Part shown: piece by piece, positions 52,799 through 62,275 of the stretch
How positions within the stretch are numbered: position 1 is the first letter of the stretch
How the letters are laid out: each line of letters opens with the position of its first letter
NCBI RefSeq assembly: GCF_019924045.1
Contig: NZ_JAHXBN010000007.1
Coordinates: 248,001 to 312,000, forward strand
DNA: 64,000 nucleotides
Source of the DNA: Dyadobacter fermentans
GTDB lineage: Bacteria > Bacteroidota > Bacteroidia > Cytophagales > Spirosomataceae
Reading direction: 5' to 3'
The notes under the pieces: generated by a model
What the model was told of the DNA's origin: nothing
Databases searched by the model: none
Seen by the model: only the letters and a program-made list of their open reading frames with translations
Position numbers and translations under genes: made by a program

Positions 52799-55210
52799 AT
52801 GTTGTCTCATTACCTAAAAACCGCTTTCCGCCACATTCAGCGGCATTATGTGATCAGTTTGGTGAATATCGGCGGCCTTGCCATCGGGCTCACTGCCACT
52901 TTGCTGGTTGCCGCCTACGTAGCCAATGAGTATAGCCACGACCGTTTTCACAAGAACGGGGACCGGATTGTCAAAGTGGAATTCAGTCATAATGATGGCG
53001 AGAAATCGTATTCCATACCCTGGCTTTCGTATGGTTTCGGGCAGGCAATGAAGGACCAATGTGCCGAGGTGGAGGAGTTTGGAAGGATATCGGACCAGAG
53101 TTTTTACAGCAGGCTCGTACAAAGTGATATCAGGCATAAGTATTATGAAGCCGGCTTTTTGGCAGCTGATAACAGTTTCCTGCAAATGTTCTCTTTTGAG
53201 TTTGTGAAAGGGGATCCAAAGACGGCTTTGACCAAACCCAACACGGTTCTGCTGACGGAAAGTATGGCTGCCAAATATTTCGGCGACCAGGATCCCGTCG
53301 GAAAAACGATCACTTACGACAAAACACTGGTTTTCGAAGTGGTGGGTGTTGTAAAGGACCTGCCATATAATTCCACCATCAAATTCGATTTTCTGAGCGA
53401 CCTCACTTCGTTCCGGAAACGTGAAATGCAGGAAATGGTGGGGGACACGAGCAAAAGTGCGCTGAAAGAACAGAATAGCCTCGTGGGTGCGATGGGGATG
53501 TATCATACCTATTTGCTGCTGCATCGTAACGCTTCACGGGAGGCCTTGACCCGGAAAATTCCCGCGCTGCTTTCTCCTTCTTCCAAGATAAGGGATGCCA
53601 AAGACAGCTATGACCTTTTCCCGTTGTTCGACATGTATTTTGAGAGAGACAACAAGTCGGCGAAGCAAAAGGCGACAGTCTTTTCGTTCATCGGGTTGCT
53701 GATCCTTTCGCTGGCCTTGTGCAATTATGTGAACCTTACAACCGCTTCATCATCCAGCCGTGCAGGCGAGGTGTCGGTCAGGAAAGTGGTTGGAGGGCAG
53801 CGGATTGCGCTGATTTTCCAGTTCTACCTCGAATCGGTCATTTACGTGACGATCGCATTTGCATTGGCGATAGGGCTGTTTTGGGGTTTAAAGGATTACC
53901 TCTACAAGTCGCTGGAATTGCCCGTGGATGCTTCTTTTTTGAAAAACCCCTGGTTCCTTATTTCCCTCGCCGGCTTCTACATTTCGAGCATACTTCTTTC
54001 CGGTGGTTATCCTGCCCTTCTTCTTTCGCGGCTTGCTCCTGGCCAGATTTTCAGAGGGGCCTACGGGACGATGGGCGGCGCAGCGCGGGCACGCAAGGTT
54101 TTTACTGTTTTTCAATTCACCGTTTCGATTGCGCTCATTATCGGTTCTATCTTGATTACGAAGCAAATGCAGCTTTTTCAACACAAAAACCTGGGCATCA
54201 ACCGGGACAGAATTGTGACCGTGTTCCTGGATCACGAAGACGGGCTGAATAAACACTACCGCGAAATCCGGCAGAGTGTGGAGAATATATCAGGCGTGGA
54301 GTCGGTCACTTCGTCCACTTTGCTGATGTATTATCCCCTGGGCAACAGATGGGAGTTGAAAAAAATGAATAGCGATAAAACGGTATATGTCAATTACTTC
54401 CCGGTCGATGAACAGTTTGTGGAAACCATGCAAATCAAATGGCTTGCAGGCCCGCGGACACGCTCGGAGGGAAAAAAGAGAAGCAGTGTTGTGCTGAATG
54501 AAACTGCGGCGAAGGAACTGGGGATAGACATTAAGAACTACAACCAGACATTGAATTTAGGCGCGGGTATCCGCAGGGATTTGGTGGGTATTGTCAAAGA
54601 TTTCCATTTCAGTTCGCTCACCGAGAAGATTGCCCCGATGGGATTGGATATCGGTAGCGATAGTACTTTTAACGACTACCTGTATATCAAGCTGGCCAAA
54701 AACGCGGATGCCAAAAGCACCCTGGCAGCTATCGGGAAAGTCTATAACCAGTTCAATACAAACCGGCCTTTTGAATACACATTCCTGGACGACACGTACA
54801 ACCGAATGTATAAAAACGAGGAAAGAACCGGGCGGATCGTCTATTGGTTTACCGGTGTGGCAATCGTTATTGCTTGCCTGGGATTGTTCGGGCTGACCAC
54901 CTTCGCGGCCGAGCAGCGCAGGAAAGAGATCGGCATCCGGAAAGTGCTCGGCGCGACGGTTTTGAACATTGTGACCATGCTTTCCAAAGATTTTCTGAAA
55001 CTGGTGGTCATATCCGTTTTACTCGCTTCGCCGCTTGCCTACCTGGCCATGAAAAGCTGGCTCGAAGACTTCGCTTACCATATTCCGATCAGCTGGTGGG
55101 TGTTTGCGCTGGCTGGTGCAGCGGGGTTATGCGTTGCCGTCGTGACCATCAGCTTTCAGGGTTTTAAGGCCGCGGCTGCCAATCCGGTTAAGTCGCTGAA
55201 AACGAATTGA
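52799..55210 (+). CDS. FtsX/MacB-like ABC transporter permease
   Basis: This 803-residue inner-membrane protein has two MacB_PCD periplasmic domains and two FtsX segments. A first helix (LVNIGGLAIGLTATLLVAAYV) precedes a large periplasmic domain with NTVLLTESMAAKYFGDQDPVGK and FEVVGVVKDLPYNST. An FtsX core follows (FIGLLILSLALCNYVNLTTASSS), then a second periplasmic part and a C-terminal FtsX core (GLTTFAAEQRRKEIGIRKVLG). The ATG at 52799 is preferred over a TTG nine bases earlier. These tandem permeases are frequent in Bacteroidota and may export lipoproteins or peptides. No cognate ATPase gene is adjacent. Confidence 0.9.
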   Translation: MLSHYLKTAFRHIQRHYVISLVNIGGLAIGLTATLLVAAYVANEYSHDRFHKNGDRIVKVEFSHNDGEKSYSIPWLSYGFGQAMKDQCAEVEEFGRISDQSFYSRLVQSDIRHKYYEAGFLAADNSFLQMFSFEFVKGDPKTALTKPNTVLLTESMAAKYFGDQDPVGKTITYDKTLVFEVVGVVKDLPYNSTIKFDFLSDLTSFRKREMQEMVGDTSKSALKEQNSLVGAMGMYHTYLLLHRNASREALTRKIPALLSPSSKIRDAKDSYDLFPLFDMYFERDNKSAKQKATVFSFIGLLILSLALCNYVNLTTASSSSRAGEVSVRKVVGGQRIALIFQFYLESVIYVTIAFALAIGLFWGLKDYLYKSLELPVDASFLKNPWFLISLAGFYISSILLSGGYPALLLSRLAPGQIFRGAYGTMGGAARARKVFTVFQFTVSIALIIGSILITKQMQLFQHKNLGINRDRIVTVFLDHEDGLNKHYREIRQSVENISGVESVTSSTLLMYYPLGNRWELKKMNSDKTVYVNYFPVDEQFVETMQIKWLAGPRTRSEGKKRSSVVLNETAAKELGIDIKNYNQTLNLGAGIRRDLVGIVKDFHFSSLTEKIAPMGLDIGSDSTFNDYLYIKLAKNADAKSTLAAIGKVYNQFNTNRPFEYTFLDDTYNRMYKNEERTGRIVYWFTGVAIVIACLGLFGLTTFAAEQRRKEIGIRKVLGATVLNIVTMLSKDFLKLVVISVLLASPLAYLAMKSWLEDFAYHIPISWWVFALAGAAGLCVAVVTISFQGFKAAAANPVKSLKTN

Positions 55211-55285
55211 TGGTAATCTGGCCGTATATCCACGCTACATGAATTTTCGGCAATGAGCCTGATTTACTGACGAGGTTAGGATCAG

Positions 55286-55317
55286 TACCACCTATATTGC
55301 GGGGATTTTTGGTGGTA
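55286..55317 (+). promoter_or_regulatory. Leader hairpin reaching the start codon of the kinase gene
   Basis: TACCACC and GGTGGTA are perfect 7-bp complementary arms around an 18-base loop, and the second arm includes the first base of the ATG at 55317. If formed in RNA it would occlude the start and could act as a translational switch. A second in-frame ATG lies at 55329. Confidence 0.4.
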
Positions 55318-56570
55318 TGAAGTCCTTGATGAAAAAATACAATCTGCAACTCGGCGCGTTGATGGCGACGGTAGTGACCTTGTCGATCGTGCCGGTGCGA
55401 CTTGCCGAAGGCCAGGGGGCCAATCCTGTAAGCCTGATCGGATCGGAAATTGTGATCTGGCTGATGTGTATGGCCACCTGGCTATCCAGCTATAAGACCT
55501 ATTATAGGTTCAGTTTACCCAAATGGCAGAAAATCGCCGTCGCGTTGCTGTTTTGCGCGGTAATTTCCAATTTGTTTTTCATGGCGTCGTTCCGCATGTT
55601 CGAGGACTACCCGCTCAAATCGATGCGCGAGCTTCCGCTCTGGATCATCACCATTCGTCTTTCTTTACGTGGCCTCCTGCTGGGGCTGATTATGGTCCCC
55701 ATTATCTTCCTGCTGGAAACCGAGCGCGAACGGCAGGCGGAAGCATTAAAACGGGAGAGAGACCGCGCCGCGGACGCTGAGCGGCAAAAGCACGTATTGG
55801 AGGAGCTCGTTTCGGAGCGGACGGCAGATTTGGAAGAGACGCTTCTGTTTCTGGGTGAGTCGCAGGAGGAGCTGGATCACCAGGTATACCTGCTCACCCG
55901 GGTGATTGCATCGATCGCGCATGATGTCCAGGCGCCACTGCAATTCATTGTCGCCGCTACGAAGCATACCGGCAAACTGATCGATGGCAAACAATGGGAG
56001 CAGGCAGCCGAATATAATCAGCAAGTGGAAAGCAGTTTAGCCGACACGGCCATGTTGATGCAAAACCTGCTGGAATTTGCCAGGGGACAGATCCACAAGG
56101 GGGCTTTGCATTCCGCGGATGTAAACCTCGCTGCCGTGATGCGTGAAAAAGCCCGTCTGTTTGAGCAGATTCTGAATTCGGCCGGCAATACGTGGCGCAT
56201 TTCCCTGAACGAAAATCTGACCGTCCATACCAATGCTCACCTGCTGGGGGTGATCCTGCACAACCTGCTGGACAATGCCACCAAAAATACCCGGGATGGG
56301 GAAATAGCCATATCCGGTGAGGTTGCCGGCGGCAGGCTGCATTTGTACATTCAAAACCCGGGTACCAGTGCGTTACCGGCTGGAATTGTGCAAACCGACC
56401 GTCAGGACGGCCCGGCGCAGTACGCCACCCGTTTGGAGGGAGACGGCAACGGCCTTGGCCTGATTTTGGTAAGGGATATCGCAGCATTGCTCAATATCGA
56501 TTTTACAATAGAAGCGGTTTCCGGAAAGGTAATCGCGAGGATGATCTTCTCTGAATTTTCCGGTTCTTGA
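55317..56570 (+). CDS. Orphan membrane histidine kinase
   Basis: This 417-residue kinase has an N-terminal membrane part with about four hydrophobic helices (residues 12-135). A coiled coil follows (about 135-190; TERERQAEALKRERDR). The HisKA segment is VIASIAHDVQAPLQFI with phospho-His202, and the HATPase has HNLLDNATKNT and GDGNGLGLILVRDIA. No extracytoplasmic sensor domain or PAS is present, so it probably senses within the membrane. No response regulator gene is adjacent, so its partner must be encoded elsewhere. It may alternatively start at the ATG four codons later. Confidence 0.9.
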   Translation: MKSLMKKYNLQLGALMATVVTLSIVPVRLAEGQGANPVSLIGSEIVIWLMCMATWLSSYKTYYRFSLPKWQKIAVALLFCAVISNLFFMASFRMFEDYPLKSMRELPLWIITIRLSLRGLLLGLIMVPIIFLLETERERQAEALKRERDRAADAERQKHVLEELVSERTADLEETLLFLGESQEELDHQVYLLTRVIASIAHDVQAPLQFIVAATKHTGKLIDGKQWEQAAEYNQQVESSLADTAMLMQNLLEFARGQIHKGALHSADVNLAAVMREKARLFEQILNSAGNTWRISLNENLTVHTNAHLLGVILHNLLDNATKNTRDGEIAISGEVAGGRLHLYIQNPGTSALPAGIVQTDRQDGPAQYATRLEGDGNGLGLILVRDIAALLNIDFTIEAVSGKVIARMIFSEFSGS

Positions 56571-56670
56571 CGTCGTGCATTAGCCTTTGCCCGGACAGTT
56601 CAGCCCGTACGGGAGCATCTGATTTCCGGAATGACAAAAAAGGATGTTACCGGTTTTTGCACTTCTCTAA

Positions 56671-56696
56671 TGTCAATATTGTACAATATTTTGACA
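56671..56696. promoter_or_regulatory. 16-bp perfect palindrome flanked by TGTCA/TGACA arms
   Basis: AATATTGTACAATATT at 56675-56690 is a perfect palindrome. It is flanked by TGTC at 56671-56674 and, two bases after the core, TGACA at 56692-56696, so the symmetry extends with a 2-base offset. It looks like a dimeric or tetrameric regulator site. Confidence 0.55.
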
Positions 56697-56776
56697 AAAT
56701 AGGCATAGTTTGAAAATGTCACCTCAGGGGCCAATATTTCACTTTTTCTTTTTGCATTATCAGATCTATTTATATT

Positions 56777-56804
56777 AATTTACCAGCGGTTGACTTGGTA
56801 AATT
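56777..56804. promoter_or_regulatory. Inverted repeat with 9-bp arms and 10-bp spacer
   Basis: AATTTACCA and TGGTAAATT are perfect 9-base arms separated by ten bases. The centre-to-centre distance is close to two helical turns, as for a dimeric regulator contacting one DNA face. It lies about 280 bases before the SusC start. Confidence 0.6.
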
Positions 56805-57084
56805 GTATTACATATTTAAATAATCCTATTTTTTTATCGACATAGATTTACTTTTTCCTTCGCCCCGGCGGAGTGACGTTTTTGCTTAATTACGCACGGC
56901 ATTCCGCATTTTGCCCGTTCCCGATCTCCTTCCCGCACGCTGCCCTCCCGCGTGGGATCGGTAGGATTTTATCAAATACCTAACTAAAACCAAAACTTGA
57001 AAACGCTATGTATGCTGCTACCTGAGGGCCGTCGGAGGCCTTGATTTATTGTACTTTTTTCTTCAAACACTAACTAATCTATCT

Positions 57085-60000
57085 ATGATGAATTTTTCTC
57101 TGCGTCTTTTTCGCCCCGGTGAAAGAAGCGCGAAAGGGCGGATGTCCTTTGGCATGAAAGGTTTGGGCGCTTTAATACTGTTTTGTACGTTCTTTCTGGG
57201 ACAAGCTTACGCCCAGGATATATCGCTGAAAGGGAAAGTGACCGACAGCAAAGGCAATGCATTGCCGGGGGTATCCATTACCATTAAAGGCACCAGCAAG
57301 GGTACTTCCACCGATATGGAAGGGGGGTATGCTATTTCCGCGCCATCGGCGTCTACATTGGCGTTCAGCTTTATCGGCTTTACTACTAAGGAAGTTACCG
57401 TCGGCAGCCAAACGACGATCGACGTGGTGCTGGCCGATGACGTGAAAGCACTGGAAGAGGTGGTGGTGATCGGATATGGGGCCGTCAAGAAAAAAGATGT
57501 GACGGGTTCCGTCGTTTCGCTGCAACCCAAGGATTTCAACAAAGGTGTGATTACTGCTCCGGACCAGCTGATTCAGGGTCGCACGCCGGGGGTGATGGTG
57601 ATCAACAACACCGGGCAGCCGGGTGGCGCAACCACGGTGCGTATCCGGGGTAACTCCTCGATCCGCGCAGGTAACAACCCGTTGTTCGTATTGGACGGTA
57701 TCCCGCTTTCGGGCAGCTCGGCGCGTCCGGGAGGAAGCGGCGGTTTCGGCTCGGATGGTGGTAACCCGCTGGCTTACCTCAACCCGAATGACATTGCCAG
57801 CATGGACATTCTGAAGGACGCTTCGGCAACGGCTATTTACGGTTCCCGCGGCGCGAATGGGGTGGTGATCATCACAACCAAAAGAGGTGCTTCCGGTGCC
57901 CCGACGGTGAGCATCAATGCTTCCACAGGCGTATCGAGCCTGCTCAGAAAACCGGAAGTGCTGAATGCCGACGAATTCCGTGAAGCCGTCCAGTACTATG
58001 CGCCAAATGACGTGAAAGGGGCCGATTTTGGCGGCAATGTGAATGCATTCGATGAAATTACCCGCGTTGCCCCGGTTCAGAACTACTCGATGGCAATCAC
58101 CGGTGGTACCGATAACGGTAAATACCGCGTATCGGCAGGCTACATGGATCAGAAAGGGATCATCGAAACTTCGAGACTGAAAAAGTATACGGCGAGCATC
58201 AACAGCAGTTTCAGATTCCTTGAAAGCAAAAAGCTGGGACTTGATTTTAACGTGCTGTTTACCCAAACCAACGAAAACCTCGCGCCGATCGACGTGGGTG
58301 TAGGCTTCACCGGTAACGTGATTTCACAGGCGCTGACCTGGAATCCCACCCGCCCGTTGCGCGTGAATGCGGACTCGCTCACGTACGTGAGCCCTACGAC
58401 GATCAACCCGCTGACGTCGCTGAAAGCGTACAAGGATATTGCGATCGTGAACACCACCGTGGCCAGCATTGCACCTTCCTATAAGATTACCAACGACCTG
58501 GAATACAAGCTCGTGTACAGCATTACCCGCCAGACTGGTACCCGCAAGGGCCGGTATATCGCAGGATTGGTGGATCCGGCGCAAATCAGAAACGGTTTTG
58601 CATTCATTGGAAACAATTCCGAAACCAACCAGCAATTGACCCAGACCCTGAGCTACAACAAGGATATCAGCCCGTCGCTGAACCTGAATGCGGTAGCAGG
58701 TTACGAATTCCTCGACTACGCGAATAGCTGGAATTCCCTGAGCGGCAGCGGCTTTACCTATGTTGGCCTGGATTTCTACGATTATCTGAATTACTCGGTA
58801 GCGAGCAACCGTGGTATTAATTCCTTTAAATCCCCTACCAACCAGTTACAGTCGGTGTTTGTACGGGTGGGATTGAATTACCTGGATAAGTACCTCTTCA
58901 CCGGAACTGTGAGAAGGGACGGTTCTACCAAATTCGGGGAAAACAACAAGTATGCCAATTTCCCTGCAGTAGCCCTCGCCTGGAATATTTCAAACGAGCC
59001 GTTCTTGAAGGGTAACAGCACTGTAAACAACCTGAAACTTCGCCTGGGCTGGGGTAAAACCGGTAACCGCGAGTTTGACTCAGGTGCTTCGCGTGACCGG
59101 TATGTGTTTGGTACCCAGAGCATCAGTCAGGCTAACTTCGGAAACCCCGACCTGAAATGGGAGACTTCCGAAACTTTCAACGGAGGGATCGATTTTGGCT
59201 TGTTCCAGTCGAGAATCGTGGGTTCGATCGATGTGTTCAACAAGAAGACGACCGACGGTTTATTCGAAAGAACGCTGGCGCAGCCTGCACCAAGCGGAAA
59301 GATCTGGGTGAACCTGGACGGCGAGGTAGTCAACAAAGGTGTGGAAGTCGCGCTGACCGGTACCGTGCTGGAAAACAAAGATTGGACCTGGAACATTTCG
59401 GCCAATGCCACTTATCTGAAAAACAGCGTTTCGGGCCTGCCAGGGTTTTATGAAACTGCTGCATTGAGAGGACAAGGTTTCTCGGGCGTTTTGGGACAAA
59501 GAATGGTAAGCGGCCAGCCGCTGAATGTTTGGTACCTGGCAAAATTCGCCGGTTTGGACCCTACGACTGGCACCAGTATGTACGAAGGTGCAGATGGCCA
59601 GGTGGGCACTTCCGTGGACCCCGCTCAGAACAAGTTTTACGTGCATAGCCCTAACCCTAAGTATCTGTTGGGTTTCTCTACGGACGTGACTTACAAGAAG
59701 TTCTCGGCGGTTGTCAACATGAACGGGGCATTCGGACATTACCTGTTCAATAATACTTTTGCGACGGTGCTGGGTATCAACAACCTGTCTACCAAAAACA
59801 TCGCGAAGGATTTCTTTAACAAGGATATCAAGGAAGCCACTTCCAACTCGGCGGCGCCTTCTACCCGGTACCTTGAAAAAGGCGATTACATGAAAATGTC
59901 AAACGTTACGCTCAGCTACCGGGTTGGCAACATCGGAAAGGCTTTCAAAAACCTGAACATTTCGTTGACAGGCCAGAACCTCTTTGTACTTACAGGCTAC

Positions 60001-60123
60001 AAAGGTTTCGATCCTGAGGTGAACACCGACGGTTCCAGCGGAGGCATTCCTTCCCTGGGGATCGAGTACATTCCGTACCCTTCGGCAAGAACGTTCCTGT
60101 TGGGCGTAAACTTTTCACTGTAA
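57085..60123 (+). CDS. SusC/RagA-family TonB-linked outer-membrane transporter
   Basis: This protein has 1012 residues from the ATG at 57085. The longer TTG frame adds 12 residues and is not used. A basic N-terminal region of about 30 residues precedes the signal core (GLGALILFCTFFLGQAYAQ). Then come a CarboxypepD_reg-like domain (GKVTDSKGNALPGVSITIKG), EVVVIGYGAVKKKDVTGSV, a plug (NNPLFVLDGIPLSGSSA; SMDILKDASATAIYGSRG), and a barrel ending in FLLGVNFSL. It forms the channel for the SusD lipoprotein that follows 21 bases downstream. The inverted repeats upstream suggest specific control of this pair. Confidence 0.95.
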   Translation: MMNFSLRLFRPGERSAKGRMSFGMKGLGALILFCTFFLGQAYAQDISLKGKVTDSKGNALPGVSITIKGTSKGTSTDMEGGYAISAPSASTLAFSFIGFTTKEVTVGSQTTIDVVLADDVKALEEVVVIGYGAVKKKDVTGSVVSLQPKDFNKGVITAPDQLIQGRTPGVMVINNTGQPGGATTVRIRGNSSIRAGNNPLFVLDGIPLSGSSARPGGSGGFGSDGGNPLAYLNPNDIASMDILKDASATAIYGSRGANGVVIITTKRGASGAPTVSINASTGVSSLLRKPEVLNADEFREAVQYYAPNDVKGADFGGNVNAFDEITRVAPVQNYSMAITGGTDNGKYRVSAGYMDQKGIIETSRLKKYTASINSSFRFLESKKLGLDFNVLFTQTNENLAPIDVGVGFTGNVISQALTWNPTRPLRVNADSLTYVSPTTINPLTSLKAYKDIAIVNTTVASIAPSYKITNDLEYKLVYSITRQTGTRKGRYIAGLVDPAQIRNGFAFIGNNSETNQQLTQTLSYNKDISPSLNLNAVAGYEFLDYANSWNSLSGSGFTYVGLDFYDYLNYSVASNRGINSFKSPTNQLQSVFVRVGLNYLDKYLFTGTVRRDGSTKFGENNKYANFPAVALAWNISNEPFLKGNSTVNNLKLRLGWGKTGNREFDSGASRDRYVFGTQSISQANFGNPDLKWETSETFNGGIDFGLFQSRIVGSIDVFNKKTTDGLFERTLAQPAPSGKIWVNLDGEVVNKGVEVALTGTVLENKDWTWNISANATYLKNSVSGLPGFYETAALRGQGFSGVLGQRMVSGQPLNVWYLAKFAGLDPTTGTSMYEGADGQVGTSVDPAQNKFYVHSPNPKYLLGFSTDVTYKKFSAVVNMNGAFGHYLFNNTFATVLGINNLSTKNIAKDFFNKDIKEATSNSAAPSTRYLEKGDYMKMSNVTLSYRVGNIGKAFKNLNISLTGQNLFVLTGYKGFDPEVNTDGSSGGIPSLGIEYIPYPSARTFLLGVNFSL

Positions 60124-60144
60124 TTCATCAAAAACAAAGAATCT

Positions 60145-61692
60145 ATGAAACTCAAATCATATTGTGCGGCAATTCTCAGTTGCAGCATGCTGCTTTCCTG
60201 CACGGATCTGGACGAAAAACTGGGCAGCGCATTGGAAAAAGGTACGACGGGGAACATCAATCCCGCCGAGTTGCTGATCAGCGCCTATTCTTCATTGAAT
60301 GGCCCTTACCAGCAGGATAACCGCTGGTGTTTGCAGGAGCTTTCCACGGACGCGGCGGTGGCGCCCACACGCGGGGGCGACTGGGACGATAATGGTACCC
60401 ACCGGGCTATTCACCTGCATACCTGGAACGCGGATAACTCGTACATGAGCAACACATTCGGCGGGTTGCTGACGGCGATCTATCAGTCTTCCAACGTATT
60501 GCGCTATTCTCCTTCGCCCCAGCAGGCAGCCGAGGCGAGGTTTATCCGTGCATTGGCGATGTTCGATGTAATGGATTTGTGGGGTGTTGTACCTTACCGC
60601 GAGAGCCTCGAAGATTTCCGCGAGTTGCCTAAAACGCTCACCTCGCAGGAAACGATCGATTTCATCATTTCGGAAATGAATGCCATCATGCAGGACCTGC
60701 CGGCGACAAGTCAGGCGTACGTGGCTAACAGGAACGCGGCGAGAACGTTGCTGATGAAAGTGTACCTGAACAAGGGAGCGTTTTTGAACAGACAAAGCCC
60801 CAAATTCGATGCGGCGGATATGAGCAAGGTTATTTCCCTCGCCAACGAGATCACCGGATATACCATTTCGGCACCGGGCAAGTATTTTGACAATTTTGCG
60901 CCGGATAACAATGTGAAATCGACCGAGAACATTTTCACGCTCTATAATGAAGAAGGCGTACGCGGCGGCGGCGTGGACCGGGCTTACTGGACGGTATCGC
61001 ATTACAACATGACTCCCGGCGGATGGAATGGCTGGGCGACGCTTTCCAACTTCTACGATAAGTTTGCGGCAGGTGATGAAAGAAGGGGTATCTACTACAA
61101 CTATCCGGCCGATACCACTTCCAACCGTACCAAAAATTACAAGATCCAGAACGTAGGTTTTCTGGAAGGTCAGCAATACAGTTGGGTAACCAATAAGCCG
61201 CTAAATGCGAGGAACCCGGCCACTCAGCCTTTGGTGTTTTCAAGGGACATCACGATCCGTACGAGCGGCGCAACTTTGGAAACCGCCGGGATACGTGTGA
61301 TCAAATATCCTTTCGACTATGCTTCAAAAGGACAGCGTAACAACGACTGGGTAGTGTACCGGTATTCGGACGTGCTGCTCATGAAAGCCGAGGCCATTCT
61401 ACGTGGCGGCACGCCGGGTGGGGCAGCCGATGCCCTGGCGATTGTCAACTCGATCCGTACCAACCGTGGCGCAGCCAACCTCACTGCATTGACTTTGGAT
61501 AATCTTCTGGACGAACGCGGCAGAGAATTGTACTGGGAAGGTTGGAGAAGACAGGACCTGATCCGCTTCGGCAAGTTCCTGCTGGCGGGCCAAATCAAGC
61601 CTGCCGATCCAGACCCGAAAACGCTTGTTTACGCAATCCCGAGCCCGCAAATCGCGGTTAACAATAACCTCAAACAAAATCCGGGGTATTAA
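60145..61692 (+). CDS. SusD/RagB-family outer-membrane lipoprotein
   Basis: This 515-residue canonical SusD protein has a signal with lipobox LLSC (Cys near 19), TDLDEKLGSALEKGTTGNINP, the helical core (EARFIRALAMFDVMDLWGVVPY), and the C-terminal blocks YRYSDVLLMKAEAILRGG and RGRELYWEGWRRQDLIRFG. It ends in NNNLKQNPGY. It binds the nutrient ligand at the cell surface and delivers it to the SusC channel. The pair has no neighbouring glycosidase, so the ligand is undetermined. A strong terminator follows. Confidence 0.95.
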   Translation: MKLKSYCAAILSCSMLLSCTDLDEKLGSALEKGTTGNINPAELLISAYSSLNGPYQQDNRWCLQELSTDAAVAPTRGGDWDDNGTHRAIHLHTWNADNSYMSNTFGGLLTAIYQSSNVLRYSPSPQQAAEARFIRALAMFDVMDLWGVVPYRESLEDFRELPKTLTSQETIDFIISEMNAIMQDLPATSQAYVANRNAARTLLMKVYLNKGAFLNRQSPKFDAADMSKVISLANEITGYTISAPGKYFDNFAPDNNVKSTENIFTLYNEEGVRGGGVDRAYWTVSHYNMTPGGWNGWATLSNFYDKFAAGDERRGIYYNYPADTTSNRTKNYKIQNVGFLEGQQYSWVTNKPLNARNPATQPLVFSRDITIRTSGATLETAGIRVIKYPFDYASKGQRNNDWVVYRYSDVLLMKAEAILRGGTPGGAADALAIVNSIRTNRGAANLTALTLDNLLDERGRELYWEGWRRQDLIRFGKFLLAGQIKPADPDPKTLVYAIPSPQIAVNNNLKQNPGY

Positions 61693-61737
61693 TATTGTCA
61701 AAATAAAGGGGCGGCGTTGATACCCGCTCCAATTCTA

Positions 61738-61774
61738 CCGAAGCCCGGCAGACCTGGTGTTTGCCGGGCTTCGG
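61738..61774. terminator. Terminator between SusD and the VOC gene
   Basis: A perfect 13-bp stem, CCGAAGCCCGGCA with TGCCGGGCTTCGG, encloses an 11-base loop between convergent genes. It probably serves both directions. Confidence 0.85.
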
Positions 61775-61783
61775 CGTTTAACA

Positions 61784-62242
61784 TCACGCCTTTGCTTTCT
61801 TTCCAATTTCTTCCGCCAGGCCGATGAGAATGCCTTCCGCTCCCCGGATGTAGCAGAGCCGGTACGAATCCTGGTACTGAACCACTTCGCCTACCAGCTG
61901 GGCGCCGTGTCTCGTAAGCCGGGTTACCATGTCATCAATGTCTTCTACGGCGAACATCGCCCGCAGGTACCCCAATGCATTCACCGGTGCATTCCGGTGG
62001 TCGGACTCAACGGGAGGCGTGAGGAATCTCGACAATTCGATCCGGCTATGGCCATCCGGGGTAACCATCATGGCAATCTCGACGCGTTGCGAGGCCAGCC
62101 CGGTAACACGCCCGGACCATTCGCCTTCAATGTTGGCGCGCCCTTCGAGAATCATGCCCAGTTCTGTAAAAAACGAAATGGCATTGTCGAGGGACTCCAC
62201 AACGATGCCGATGTTATCCATTCTCAATAACTTGTTGCTCAT
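61784..62242 (-). CDS. VOC-superfamily (glyoxalase/bleomycin-resistance-like) protein
   Basis: This 152-residue protein has the paired beta-alpha-beta-beta-beta modules of the vicinal oxygen chelate fold: LLRMDNIGIVVESLDNAISFF with a possible metal site, and YLRAMFAVEDIDDMVTRL in the second half. Family members are small metal-dependent enzymes or binding proteins with varied functions. Here the usual metal-binding His near the start is replaced (NIGIVVES), so catalytic activity is uncertain. It follows the MNIO gene by 33 bases on the same strand and could be part of that operon, or an unrelated neighbour. Confidence 0.85.
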   Translation of the reverse strand: MSNKLLRMDNIGIVVESLDNAISFFTELGMILEGRANIEGEWSGRVTGLASQRVEIAMMVTPDGHSRIELSRFLTPPVESDHRNAPVNALGYLRAMFAVEDIDDMVTRLTRHGAQLVGEVVQYQDSYRLCYIRGAEGILIGLAEEIGKKAKA

Positions 62243-62275
62243 AGGTATAGCTGCTTAAAGATTGAAATACGGTTT

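Larger units (their letters stand above)
56571..57084. other. AT-rich control region before a SusC/SusD pair
   Basis: This 514-base region contains no gene that I can support. It holds two strong inverted repeats, at 56671-56696 and 56777-56804, in an AT-rich stretch, which makes it a likely regulatory region for the SusC/SusD pair downstream. Confidence 0.5.
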
